DNA of 17,726 nucleotides from JAICLV01 sp036380925 (GTDB lineage Bacteria; Actinomycetota; Actinomycetes; Acidothermales; Acidothermaceae), in the NCBI GenBank assembly GCA_036380925.1, contig DASVDW010000071.1:1-17726 (forward strand). Direction: 5' to 3'. Below are positions 10,369 to 16,671 of this stretch, piece by piece. The position numbers and the translations under genes are program-made. The first letter of the stretch is position 1, and each line of letters opens with the position of its first letter. The notes below the pieces were generated by a model, which made no database searches, was not told the DNA's origin, and worked only from the letters and a program-made list of their open reading frames with translations.

Positions 10369-10369
<1 letters not shown>
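9620..10369 (+). CDS. rplV: 50S ribosomal protein L22 with a long Lys/Ala-rich C-terminal tail
   Basis: L22 contacts all six 23S domains, and its beta-hairpin lines the exit tunnel at the macrolide constriction. The L22 core ends near residue 129 (KRTSHITIHVES); the hairpin with RPRAQGRAYRIRKRT is intact. The product is 249 residues, against about 110-120 for compact L22. The extra 120 residues hold three EAPVK/EAPAK units (161-175) and many AKKT/AEKT units like histone H1 tails, ending in an acidic Ser/Thr/Glu segment. Extended L22 is known in actinobacteria, such as mycobacteria. GTG 9620 has GGAGG (9608-9612) 7 nt upstream. Its stop shares one base with the rpsC GTG. Confidence 0.97.
10100..10315 (+). 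repeat. Low-complexity repeats encoding the L22 tail
   Basis: Three 15-bp units coding EAPVK, EAPVK and EAPAK lie at 10100-10114, 10115-10129 and 10130-10144, the first two nearly identical. From about 10142 to 10315 follow degenerate repeats of AAGAAGACC-like codons coding KKT, AKKT and AEKT. The repeats stay in frame with rplV. This pattern is expected to expand and contract by slippage or recombination, so tail length should vary between strains. Confidence 0.8.
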
Positions 10370-11265
<896 letters not shown>

Positions 11266-11268
11266 GCC

Positions 11269-11688
11269 ATGCTCGTCCCCCGCAGGGTCAAGCACCGCAA
11301 GCAGCACCACCCGGGTCGCTCGGGCGCCGCCACCGGTGGCACCCGCATCGCTTTCGGCGAGTTCGGCATCCAAGCGTTGGAGCCGGCATACGTCACCAAC
11401 CGGCAGATCGAGTCGGCGCGTATCGCGATGACCCGGCACATCCGCCGCGGCGGCAAGGTGTGGATCAACATCTACCCCGACCGGCCGCTGACCAAGAAGC
11501 CGGCCGAGACCCGCATGGGTTCGGGCAAGGGTTCGCCCGAGTGGTGGATCGCCAACGTCAAACCCGGACGCGTCATGTTCGAGCTTGCCGGCGTGCCGGA
11601 GCCGGTCGCCCGCGAGGCGATGCGGCGTGCCATGCACAAGCTGCCGATGAAGTGCCGCTTCGTGCGGCGCGAGGTCGGGGAGGCGTAG
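11269..11688 (+). CDS. rplP: 50S ribosomal protein L16
   Basis: The 139-residue product begins MLVPRRVKHRKQHHPGR. L16 is a late assembly protein that organises the A-site tRNA region of the 50S subunit and is a target region for evernimicin resistance. The signature segment RRGGKVWINIYPDRPLTKK and the loop KKPAETRMGSGKGSPEWW are intact; the Arg in ETRMG corresponds to the residue hydroxylated in E. coli. Three bases separate the rpsC stop from ATG 11269, and GAGGAG about 10 nt upstream lies in the rpsC 3' end. Confidence 0.98.
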   Translation: MLVPRRVKHRKQHHPGRSGAATGGTRIAFGEFGIQALEPAYVTNRQIESARIAMTRHIRRGGKVWINIYPDRPLTKKPAETRMGSGKGSPEWWIANVKPGRVMFELAGVPEPVAREAMRRAMHKLPMKCRFVRREVGEA

Positions 11689-11690
11689 AG

Positions 11691-11921
11691 ATGAGCAAGG
11701 CAGACGACCTGCGCACGCTCGAGACCGACGAGTTGGTCAGCAAGCTGCGGGAGGCCAAAGAGGAGCTGTTCAAGCTGCGCTTCCAGTACGCCTCCGGTCA
11801 GCTGGAAAGCCACGGCCGGCTTAGCGCCGTGCGCAAGGACATCGCTCGCATCTACACGGTTCTTCGTGAGATCGAGCTCGGCATCACGGTTCGCGAAGAG
11901 AACACCGAGGGCGCGGCATGA
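11691..11921 (+). CDS. rpmC: 50S ribosomal protein L29
   Basis: The 76-residue product begins MSKADDLRTLETDELVSKL and is mostly two amphipathic helices, as in the family, with the conserved LFKLRFQYASGQLESHGRL. L29 lies next to L23 at the tunnel exit. ATG 11691 follows the rplP TAG by two bases, with GGGGAGG 7-13 nt upstream, inside rplP. The stop overlaps the rpsQ ATG as ATGA. A much longer frame running back through rpsC and rplP is a shadow. Confidence 0.97.
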   Translation: MSKADDLRTLETDELVSKLREAKEELFKLRFQYASGQLESHGRLSAVRKDIARIYTVLREIELGITVREENTEGAA

Positions 11922-12190
11922 GCGAGCAGGCAGACGAGAAGCGGGGCTTCCGCAAGGTCCGCGAGGGCCTCGTGGTCAGCGACAAGATGGACAAGACGGT
12001 GGTCGTCGAGGTCGAGGACCGCGTCAAGCACCCGCTGTATGGCAAGGTCCTGCGCCGCACCAGCAAGCTCAAGGCTCACGACGAGCAAAACAGCGCAGGC
12101 GTCGGTGACCGCGTGCTCCTGATGGAGACGCGCCCGCTTTCGGCGACCAAGCGCTGGCGGCTGGTCGAGATCCTGGAGAAGGCCAAGTGA
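11918..12190 (+). CDS. rpsQ: 30S ribosomal protein S17
   Basis: The 90-residue product has the OB-fold S17 core: LVVSDKMDKTVVVEVEDRVKHP followed by the loop YGKVLRRTSKLKAHDE and the C-terminal RPLSATKRWRLVEI. S17 binds 16S helices 7 and 11 early in 30S assembly. The N-terminal 12 residues (MSEQADEKRGFR) are an acidic-polar extension similar to that of other actinobacteria. It starts in an ATGA overlap with rpmC and is the last gene of the S10 cluster; a 56-bp gap with a small hairpin (12195-12210) follows. Confidence 0.97.
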   Translation: MSEQADEKRGFRKVREGLVVSDKMDKTVVVEVEDRVKHPLYGKVLRRTSKLKAHDEQNSAGVGDRVLLMETRPLSATKRWRLVEILEKAK

Positions 12191-12246
12191 CAAGCGGCGC
12201 CTTCACGCCGTCCGCGTAGCAGCAAAACGAGAAGCAGGAGTCGACA

Positions 12247-12615
12247 GTGATTCAGCAGGAGTCGCGCCTCAGGGTGGCCGACAACACGGGTGCGAAGGAA
12301 ATTCTGTGCATCCGCGTGCTCGGTGGCTCCGGGCGCCGCTACGCGGGAATCGGCGATGTCATCGTGGCCACCGTGAAAGACGCCCTGCCGGGCGCCGGTG
12401 TCAAGAAGGGCGACGTCGTCAAGGCGGTCGTCGTCCGCACGGTGAAGGAACGCCGTCGGCCGGACGGCTCGTACATCAGATTCGACGAGAACGCCGCGGT
12501 CCTCATCAAGGACGGCGGCGACCCGCGCGGGACCCGCATCTTCGGCCCGGTCGGCCGTGAGCTGCGCGAAAAGAAGTTCATGCGCATCATCTCGCTCGCT
12601 CCGGAGGTGCTGTAA
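12247..12615 (+). CDS. rplN: 50S ribosomal protein L14
   Basis: The 122-residue product begins MIQQESRLRVADNTGAKEI, the exact family length. L14 forms an intersubunit bridge with 16S helix 14 and is the binding site of the silencing factor RsfS. The signature region GVKKGDVVKAVVVRT and the end GPVGRELREKKFMRIISLAPEVL are intact. GTG 12247 has AGGAG (12236-12240) 6 nt upstream. It opens the spc gene group; the 56-bp spacer before it shows no convincing promoter, so co-transcription with the S10 genes is likely. Confidence 0.98.
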   Translation: MIQQESRLRVADNTGAKEILCIRVLGGSGRRYAGIGDVIVATVKDALPGAGVKKGDVVKAVVVRTVKERRRPDGSYIRFDENAAVLIKDGGDPRGTRIFGPVGRELREKKFMRIISLAPEVL

Positions 12616-12618
12616 CCC

Positions 12619-12963
12619 ATGGCTTCATTGAAGGTGCGCAAGGGCGACACCGTCCAGGTGATCTCCGGCAAGGACCGCGGCGGTAAGGGCAAGGTCATCG
12701 AGACCGACCCCACGAAGAACCGTGTTCTTGTCGAGGGCGTCAACCGGATTCGCAAGCACACCAAGGTCACGTCGAACACGCGCGGCGCGAAGACCGGCGG
12801 CATCGTCACGCAAGAGGCGCCGATTCACGTGAGCAACGTGATGGTCGTCTGCCCCGAGTGCGAAAAGCCGACCCGCATCGGCAAGCGCCAGGACGTCGTC
12901 GACGAGGAGACCGGCAAGACGCGGCCGGTTCGCATCTGCAAGCGCTGCGGCAAAGAAATCTGA
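12619..12963 (+). CDS. rplX: 50S ribosomal protein L24, four-cysteine form
   Basis: L24 is an assembly initiator that binds the 5' end of 23S rRNA and lies near the tunnel exit. The 114-residue product has the KOW core (KGDTVQVISGKDRGGKGKV) and the conserved GGIVTQEAPIHVSNVM. The C-terminal part has two Cys pairs, C78-x2-C81 and C107-x2-C110, a zinc-ribbon-like arrangement that M. tuberculosis L24 has lost. The start ATG 12619 follows the rplN stop by three bases; GGAGG (12603-12607) lies 11 nt upstream within rplN. Confidence 0.97.
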   Translation: MASLKVRKGDTVQVISGKDRGGKGKVIETDPTKNRVLVEGVNRIRKHTKVTSNTRGAKTGGIVTQEAPIHVSNVMVVCPECEKPTRIGKRQDVVDEETGKTRPVRICKRCGKEI

Positions 12964-12982
12964 TGGGCAGGGAGATTCAGCG

Positions 12983-13558
12983 ATGACCGCCACTGTCAGC
13001 GAGCGCGCGACCGCCGCGCCGCGGCTCAAGCAGCGCTACCGCGACGAGATCACCGGCGAACTGCGCAAGCAGTTCGGCTACGCCAACGTCATGCAGACGC
13101 CGGGCCTGGTGAAGGTCGTCGTCAACATGGGCGTCGGCGACGCCGCCCGCGACTCCAAGCTCATCGAGGGCGCGGTGCGCGACCTCGCCACGATCACCGG
13201 CCAAAAGCCGCAGGTCACCCGGGCGAAGAAGTCCATCGCGCAGTTCAAGCTTCGCGAGGGCATGGCCATCGGCGCGCCCGTCACGTTGCGCGGTGACCGG
13301 ATGTGGGAGTTCCTCGACCGGTTGCTCACCCTCGCGTTGCCGCGCATCCGCGACTTTCGCGGGCTGTCGCCCAAGCAGTTCGACGGGCGTGGCAACTACA
13401 CCTTCGGTCTCACCGAGCAGGTCATGTTCCACGAGATCGACCAAGACAAGATCGACCGGTTCCGCGGCATGGACATCACCGTGGTGACCACGGCGACGAC
13501 GGACGACGAGGGGCGCGCGCTGCTTCGGCTGCTCGGCTTCCCCTTCAAGGAGAACTGA
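12983..13558 (+). CDS. rplE: 50S ribosomal protein L5
   Basis: The 191-residue product has the L5 fold: LRKQFGYANVMQTPGLVKVVVNMGVGDA with the family signature, the TGQKPQVTRAKKSIAQFKLREGM region and the end RALLRLLGFPFKEN. L5 binds 5S rRNA with L18 and contacts P-site tRNA. The N-terminal 13 residues (MTATVSERATAAP) are an extension relative to E. coli L5. ATG 12983 has AGGGAG 8 nt upstream, and 19 bp separate it from rplX. In E. coli the start of rplE mRNA carries the S8 repressor site; I did not recognise that structure here. The stop overlaps rpsZ as TGATG. Confidence 0.98.
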   Translation: MTATVSERATAAPRLKQRYRDEITGELRKQFGYANVMQTPGLVKVVVNMGVGDAARDSKLIEGAVRDLATITGQKPQVTRAKKSIAQFKLREGMAIGAPVTLRGDRMWEFLDRLLTLALPRIRDFRGLSPKQFDGRGNYTFGLTEQVMFHEIDQDKIDRFRGMDITVVTTATTDDEGRALLRLLGFPFKEN

Positions 13559-13743
13559 TGGCGAAGAAGGCCCTCATCATCAAGGCGGCGGCCAAGCCGA
13601 AGTTCGGCGTCCGCGCTTACACGCGGTGCAGCCGGTGCGGCCGGCCGCACTCGGTCTACCGCAAGTTCGGCCTGTGCCGGGTGTGCGTGCGCGAGATGGC
13701 GCACCGCGGCGAGCTTCCCGGCGTCACCAAAAGCAGCTGGTAA
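13558..13743 (+). CDS. rpsZ: 30S ribosomal protein S14, zinc-binding type Z
   Basis: The 61-residue product is the short S14 form with four zinc cysteines: C24-x2-C27 and C40-x2-C43 (RCSRCGRP and LCRVCVRE), ending LPGVTKSSW. S14 is a late 30S head protein. Many actinobacteria also carry a longer zinc-free paralogue elsewhere, used under zinc starvation and repressed by Zur; that copy is not in this window. ATG 13558 shares one base with the rplE TGA, with AAGGAG (13546-13551) 6 nt upstream. A 73-bp gap follows. Confidence 0.98.
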   Translation: MAKKALIIKAAAKPKFGVRAYTRCSRCGRPHSVYRKFGLCRVCVREMAHRGELPGVTKSSW

Positions 13744-13816
13744 TCCTCTGACGCCGAAGGTCTGCGGGAGCTGATCCCGTGCGAAACCACGGCGAGAAAG
13801 GCCGAGTGGCCAAACC
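13744..13816 (+). promoter_or_regulatory. rpsZ-rpsH spacer with two overlapping hairpins
   Basis: CGGGA-GCTGA-TCCCG (13765-13779), extended by wobble pairs, overlaps CCGTG-CGAAAC-CACGG (13777-13792). The two stems share bases 13777-13779 and cannot coexist. GAAAGG and GAGTGG follow before the rpsH start. No promoter elements were seen. It is one of the longest spacers within the spc group. Confidence 0.35.
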
Positions 13817-14221
13817 ATGATGACCGACCCGATCGCGGACATGCTCACTCGCGTGCGCAACGCGAACAACGCCTATCACGACACGGTGCCGATCCCGCAC
13901 TCCAAGATCAAGGAGCATGTGGCGCAGATCCTGCAGGAGCAGGGCTACATCGCGGGCTGGCACGTCGAGGACGTCGAGGGGCACGCCGCGGCGAAGACCC
14001 TCGTCATCGAGTTGAAGTACGGCCCGAACCGCGAGCGCTCGATCGCCGGCGTGCGTCGCGTCAGCAAGCCGGGCCTGCGGGTGTACGCGAAGGCGACCAA
14101 CCTGCCGCGGGTGCTCGGCGGCCTCGGGATCGCGATCATCTCGACGTCGAACGGCCTGCTCACCGACAAGCAATGCGCGAAGCGCGGCGTGGGCGGCGAA
14201 GTCCTCGCCTACGTCTGGTAA
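13817..14221 (+). CDS. rpsH: 30S ribosomal protein S8
   Basis: S8 binds helix 21 of 16S rRNA and organises the central domain; in E. coli it is also the spc operon repressor. The 134-residue product (MMTDPIADMLTRVRNANNAYHD at the N-terminus, starting at the first Met) has the conserved LKYGPNRERSIAGVRRVSKPGLRVY and the signature GLGIAIISTSNGLLTD, ending EVLAYVW. Either ATG 13817 or ATG 13820 could be the start; GAGTGG (13804-13809) lies 7 or 10 nt upstream. The last codons and stop are repeated just downstream. Confidence 0.98.
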   Translation: MMTDPIADMLTRVRNANNAYHDTVPIPHSKIKEHVAQILQEQGYIAGWHVEDVEGHAAAKTLVIELKYGPNRERSIAGVRRVSKPGLRVYAKATNLPRVLGGLGIAIISTSNGLLTDKQCAKRGVGGEVLAYVW

Positions 14222-14237
14222 GCCCAAGTCTGGTAAG
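14213..14237 (+). repeat. 15-bp-period duplication of the rpsH stop region
   Basis: GTCTGGTAAG occurs at 14213-14222 and again at 14228-14237. The 15-bp spacing keeps the second copy in frame, so it repeats Val-Trp-stop after the true stop. It looks like a partial tandem duplication, and the second copy supplies the bases leading into the rplF binding site AAGGGAG. Confidence 0.7.
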
Positions 14238-14248
14238 GGAGAACAACT

Positions 14249-14788
14249 ATGTCCCGGATCGGGCGGCTTCCGATTCAAGTCCCGAGCGGCGTCGACGTCG
14301 ACATCAACGACCGCGTCGTCACGGTGAAGGGCCCCAAGGGCACCTTGACCCACACCCTCGTCGACCCCATCTCGATCGAGCGCGGCCAGGACGGCGCGCT
14401 CGTCGTCACGCGGCCCGACGACGAGACGCGCAGCAAGGAGCGGCACGGCCTCGAGCGCACCCTGGTCGCCAACATGGTCACCGGCGTCACCGAGGGCTTC
14501 GCCAAGACGCTGGAGATCGTCGGCACCGGGTACCGCGTGCAGGCCAAGGGCTCCGACCTGGAGTTCGCGCTCGGCTTCAGCCACCCGGTGCTCGTGCCGG
14601 CGCCCGACGGCATCTCCTTTGAGGTGCAGGCGCCGACCCGCTTCGTCGTCCGCGGCATCGACAAGCAGAAGGTCGGCGAGGTCGCCGCCAACATCCGCAA
14701 GCTGCGCAAGCCCGAGCCGTACAAGGGCAAGGGCGTGCGGTACCAGGGCGAAAACGTCCGCCGCAAGGTTGGAAAGGCAGGAAAGTAG
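14249..14788 (+). CDS. rplF: 50S ribosomal protein L6
   Basis: The 179-residue product begins MSRIGRLPIQVPSGVDV and has the two-domain L6 length. L6 sits at the base of the L7/L12 stalk next to the sarcin-ricin loop and so near the GTPase factors. Domain 1 includes VTVKGPKGTL, domain 2 includes EIVGTGYRVQAKG, and the C-terminal family signature EPYKGKGVRYQGENVRRKVGK is complete. ATG 14249 has AAGGGAG (14235-14241) 7 nt upstream. The stop is 4 bases from the rplR ATG. Confidence 0.98.
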   Translation: MSRIGRLPIQVPSGVDVDINDRVVTVKGPKGTLTHTLVDPISIERGQDGALVVTRPDDETRSKERHGLERTLVANMVTGVTEGFAKTLEIVGTGYRVQAKGSDLEFALGFSHPVLVPAPDGISFEVQAPTRFVVRGIDKQKVGEVAANIRKLRKPEPYKGKGVRYQGENVRRKVGKAGK

Positions 14789-14792
14789 CGCG

Positions 14793-15191
14793 ATGGCCTC
14801 CGGTTCCTCACAACTGCTCAGCCGGCGTCACGCCCGGGGTTCTGGCAAAGCGCCTGCGCTGGCGCGGCGGCACTTCCGGGTCCGCAAGAAGGTCAGCGGC
14901 AGCGCGGCGCGTCCACGCCTGGTCGTCAACCGGTCCAGTCGGCACGTGTTCGTGCAGATCGTCGACGACGGCGCCGGGCGCACGCTCGCCTCGGCGTCCA
15001 CCCTTGAGGCGGAGCTGCGCGGCTTGACCGGCGACAAGACGGCGAAGGCGCGCAAGGTCGGCAACCTGATCGCGCAGCGCGCGTCGGCGGCCGGCATCAG
15101 CGCCGTGGTCTTCGACCGCGGCGGCTACCAGTACCACGGCCGGGTCGCGGCGGTCGCCGACGGCGCCCGCGAAGGTGGGCTGACCCTCTGA
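14793..15191 (+). CDS. rplR: 50S ribosomal protein L18
   Basis: L18 binds 5S rRNA with L5 and anchors it in the central protuberance. The 132-residue product has the basic N-terminal tail (SRRHARGSGKAPALARRHFRVRKK, shown only in part) and the conserved core RPRLVVNRSSRHVFVQIVDD, then LIAQRASAAGISAVVFDRGGYQYHGR and the end ADGAREGGLTL. ATG 14793 is preferred over in-frame starts inside rplF because GCAGGAAAG lies about 8 nt upstream. Its TGA (15189-15191) shares one base with the ATG of a 16-codon mini-ORF. Confidence 0.97.
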   Translation: MASGSSQLLSRRHARGSGKAPALARRHFRVRKKVSGSAARPRLVVNRSSRHVFVQIVDDGAGRTLASASTLEAELRGLTGDKTAKARKVGNLIAQRASAAGISAVVFDRGGYQYHGRVAAVADGAREGGLTL

Positions 15192-15241
15192 TGACAACTT
15201 CGATTTTCCGCACGACCGTTCACGAGATGGGAAACCTCTGA
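15191..15241 (+). CDS. Possible 16-residue coupling mini-ORF between rplR and rpsE
   Basis: The frame from ATG 15191 reads MTTSIFRTTVHEMGNL and stops at TGA 15239-15241. Its ATG shares a base with the rplR TGA, and its TGA shares a base with the rpsE ATG, so both junctions are TGATG. AAGGTGGG (15172-15179) lies 11 nt before its start. A ribosome leaving rplR could reinitiate here and be delivered to rpsE. The alternative is a plain 49-nt spacer with a chance frame; the repeated CCTCTGATG at both junctions (15185-15193 and 15235-15243) might come from a small duplication. I know no family for this peptide. Confidence 0.3.
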   Translation: MTTSIFRTTVHEMGNL

Positions 15242-15867
15242 TGCCAGGACCTCAGCGCCGCGGACCCGGCGGCGGCAGTGGCGCCGGCGGTGGCAGTGGC
15301 GAGCGCCGCGGGCGGCGCGACGACCGCAGGGGCCCCGAGGGCGCCGCGGAGAAGACCGCTTACGTCGAGCGCGTGGTGACGATCAACCGCGTCGCCAAGG
15401 TCGTCAAGGGCGGACGCCGGTTCAGCTTCACCGCGCTGGTCGTCGTCGGCGACGGCGACGGCATGGTCGGCGTCGGCTACGGCAAGGCCAAGGAGGTGCC
15501 GGCCGCGATCGCGAAGGGCGTCGAAGAGGCCAAGAAGCACTTCTTCAAGGTGCCGCGCATCCAAGGCACGATCCCGCACCCCGTCCAGGGCGAGGCGGCG
15601 GCCGGGGTGGTGCTGCTGCGCCCGGCCAGCCCGGGAACCGGCGTCATCGCCGGCGGTCCGGTGCGCGCGGTGCTTGAGTGCGCCGGGATCCGCGACGTGC
15701 TGAGCAAGTCGCTCGGCTCCGACAACGCGATCAACATCGTGCATGCCACGGTGACCGCGCTGAGGTCTCTCGTCCGCCCCGAGGAGGTCGCCGCCCGTCG
15801 CGGCCTCCCGCTCGAGGACGTCGCGCCAGCCGCGCTGCTGCGGGCGCGCGCCGGAGCGGGGGCCTGA
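15241..15867 (+). CDS. rpsE: 30S ribosomal protein S5
   Basis: S5 works with S4 and S12 in decoding accuracy and mRNA entry; spectinomycin resistance maps to its N-terminal loop in other bacteria. The 208-residue product has a Gly/Arg-rich low-complexity N-terminus (residues 1-38), as in mycobacteria, then the double-stranded RNA-binding domain with VVKGGRRFSFTALVVVGDG and GVGYGKAKEVPAAI, and the C-terminal domain with GTGVIAGGPVRAVLECAG and SLGSDNAINIVHAT. The Lys-Gly-Gly-Arg spectinomycin loop is unchanged. ATG 15241 lies in a TGATG with the mini-ORF stop and has GATGGGAAA 7 nt or more upstream. Confidence 0.97.
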   Translation: MPGPQRRGPGGGSGAGGGSGERRGRRDDRRGPEGAAEKTAYVERVVTINRVAKVVKGGRRFSFTALVVVGDGDGMVGVGYGKAKEVPAAIAKGVEEAKKHFFKVPRIQGTIPHPVQGEAAAGVVLLRPASPGTGVIAGGPVRAVLECAGIRDVLSKSLGSDNAINIVHATVTALRSLVRPEEVAARRGLPLEDVAPAALLRARAGAGA

Positions 15868-15869
15868 GC

Positions 15870-16052
15870 ATGGGACGGTTGAAGGTCACCCAGGTCCGCT
15901 CGGAAATCGGCGGAACCAGCAACCAGCGTGACACGTTGCGCACCTTGGGTCTGAAGCGGCTGCGGGACACCGTGGTCAAGGAGGACCGCCCCGAGATCCG
16001 CGGCATGATCAAGACGGTTTCGCACCTGGTCGCCGTCGAGGAGGTCGACTAA
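15870..16052 (+). CDS. rpmD: 50S ribosomal protein L30
   Basis: The 60-residue product begins MGRLKVTQVRSEIGGTSNQRDTL without further extension and has the normal bacterial L30 length, with the signature LRTLGLKRLRDTVVKED. L30 binds 23S domains II and V. The start ATG 15870 lies two bases after the rpsE stop; GGAGCGGGGG upstream (15852-15861) gives the binding site. A longer in-frame extension back into rpsE is a shadow. Confidence 0.97.
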   Translation: MGRLKVTQVRSEIGGTSNQRDTLRTLGLKRLRDTVVKEDRPEIRGMIKTVSHLVAVEEVD

Positions 16053-16055
16053 GCA

Positions 16056-16562
16056 GTGCCTGCCAACAGCAAGACCACTGACCGCGCCGAGGACGCCGAC
16101 CGGCCGGCGACGCGTTCGGCGTCCGTGCTCAAGGTGCATCACCTGCGCCCTGCGCCCGGCGCCCGCACGCCAAAGACCAGGGTGGGTCGCGGCGAAGGCT
16201 CGAAGGGCAAGACCGCCGGTCGCGGCACCAAGGGGACCAAGGCGCGCTATCAGGTGTCGGCCCGGTTCGAGGGCGGCCAGATGCCGCTGCACATGCGGCT
16301 GCCGAAGGAGAAGGGCTTCACCAACCGGTTCCGCACCCAATACCAGGTGGTCAACCTCGACCGGCTCGCCGCGCTTTACCCGGAGGGTGGCGAGGTCACC
16401 GTCGAGGACCTCGCGGCCAAGGGCGCGGTGCGCGGCGGCGAGCTGGTGAAGGTGTTGGGCGACGGCGAGGTGACGGTGGCGCTGCAGGTGCGCGCGCACC
16501 GGTTCTCGGCGTCGGCGAAAAGTAAGATCGAGGCCGCCGGCGGGAGCGTCGCCGCGCTGTAG
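16056..16562 (+). CDS. rplO: 50S ribosomal protein L15
   Basis: L15 is a late 50S assembly protein that threads through the subunit core. The core begins at LKVHHLRPAPG and has RVGRGEGSKGKTAGRGTKGTKAR, the FEGGQMPLHMRLPKEKGF motif and the signature VKVLGDGEVTV near the C-terminus. GTG 16056 gives 168 residues, with a 23-residue polar N-terminal extension compared with about 146 in mycobacteria. GTG 16125 would give 145 residues, but it has no binding site, whereas GAGGAGG (16039-16045) lies 10 nt before 16056. Three bases separate it from rpmD. A hairpin follows its stop. Confidence 0.95.
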   Translation: MPANSKTTDRAEDADRPATRSASVLKVHHLRPAPGARTPKTRVGRGEGSKGKTAGRGTKGTKARYQVSARFEGGQMPLHMRLPKEKGFTNRFRTQYQVVNLDRLAALYPEGGEVTVEDLAAKGAVRGGELVKVLGDGEVTVALQVRAHRFSASAKSKIEAAGGSVAAL

Positions 16563-16671
16563 CGGCCCGGCCCAGCGGGCCGGTGCGTTACAGTCGCGGA
16601 GCGCCCGCTGACGAGCGTCCACACCGGAAGAACACCGCGCCACCCGCCAGCGGGGCGCCGCAGGAGGAACA
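16563..16671 (+). promoter_or_regulatory. rplO-secY spacer with hairpin and possible secY promoter
   Basis: CCGGCCC (16567-16573) and GGGCCGG (16577-16583) form a perfect 7-bp hairpin right after rplO, a possible weak terminator or attenuator. TACAGT (16589-16594) resembles a -10 element, but no TTG-type -35 is found 16-19 bp upstream. A second small stem (CCCG/CGGG, 16643-16654) lies just before the secY binding site AGGAGG (16662-16667). In many actinobacteria secY heads its own secY-adk-map transcript. The promoter call here is weak. Confidence 0.35.
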
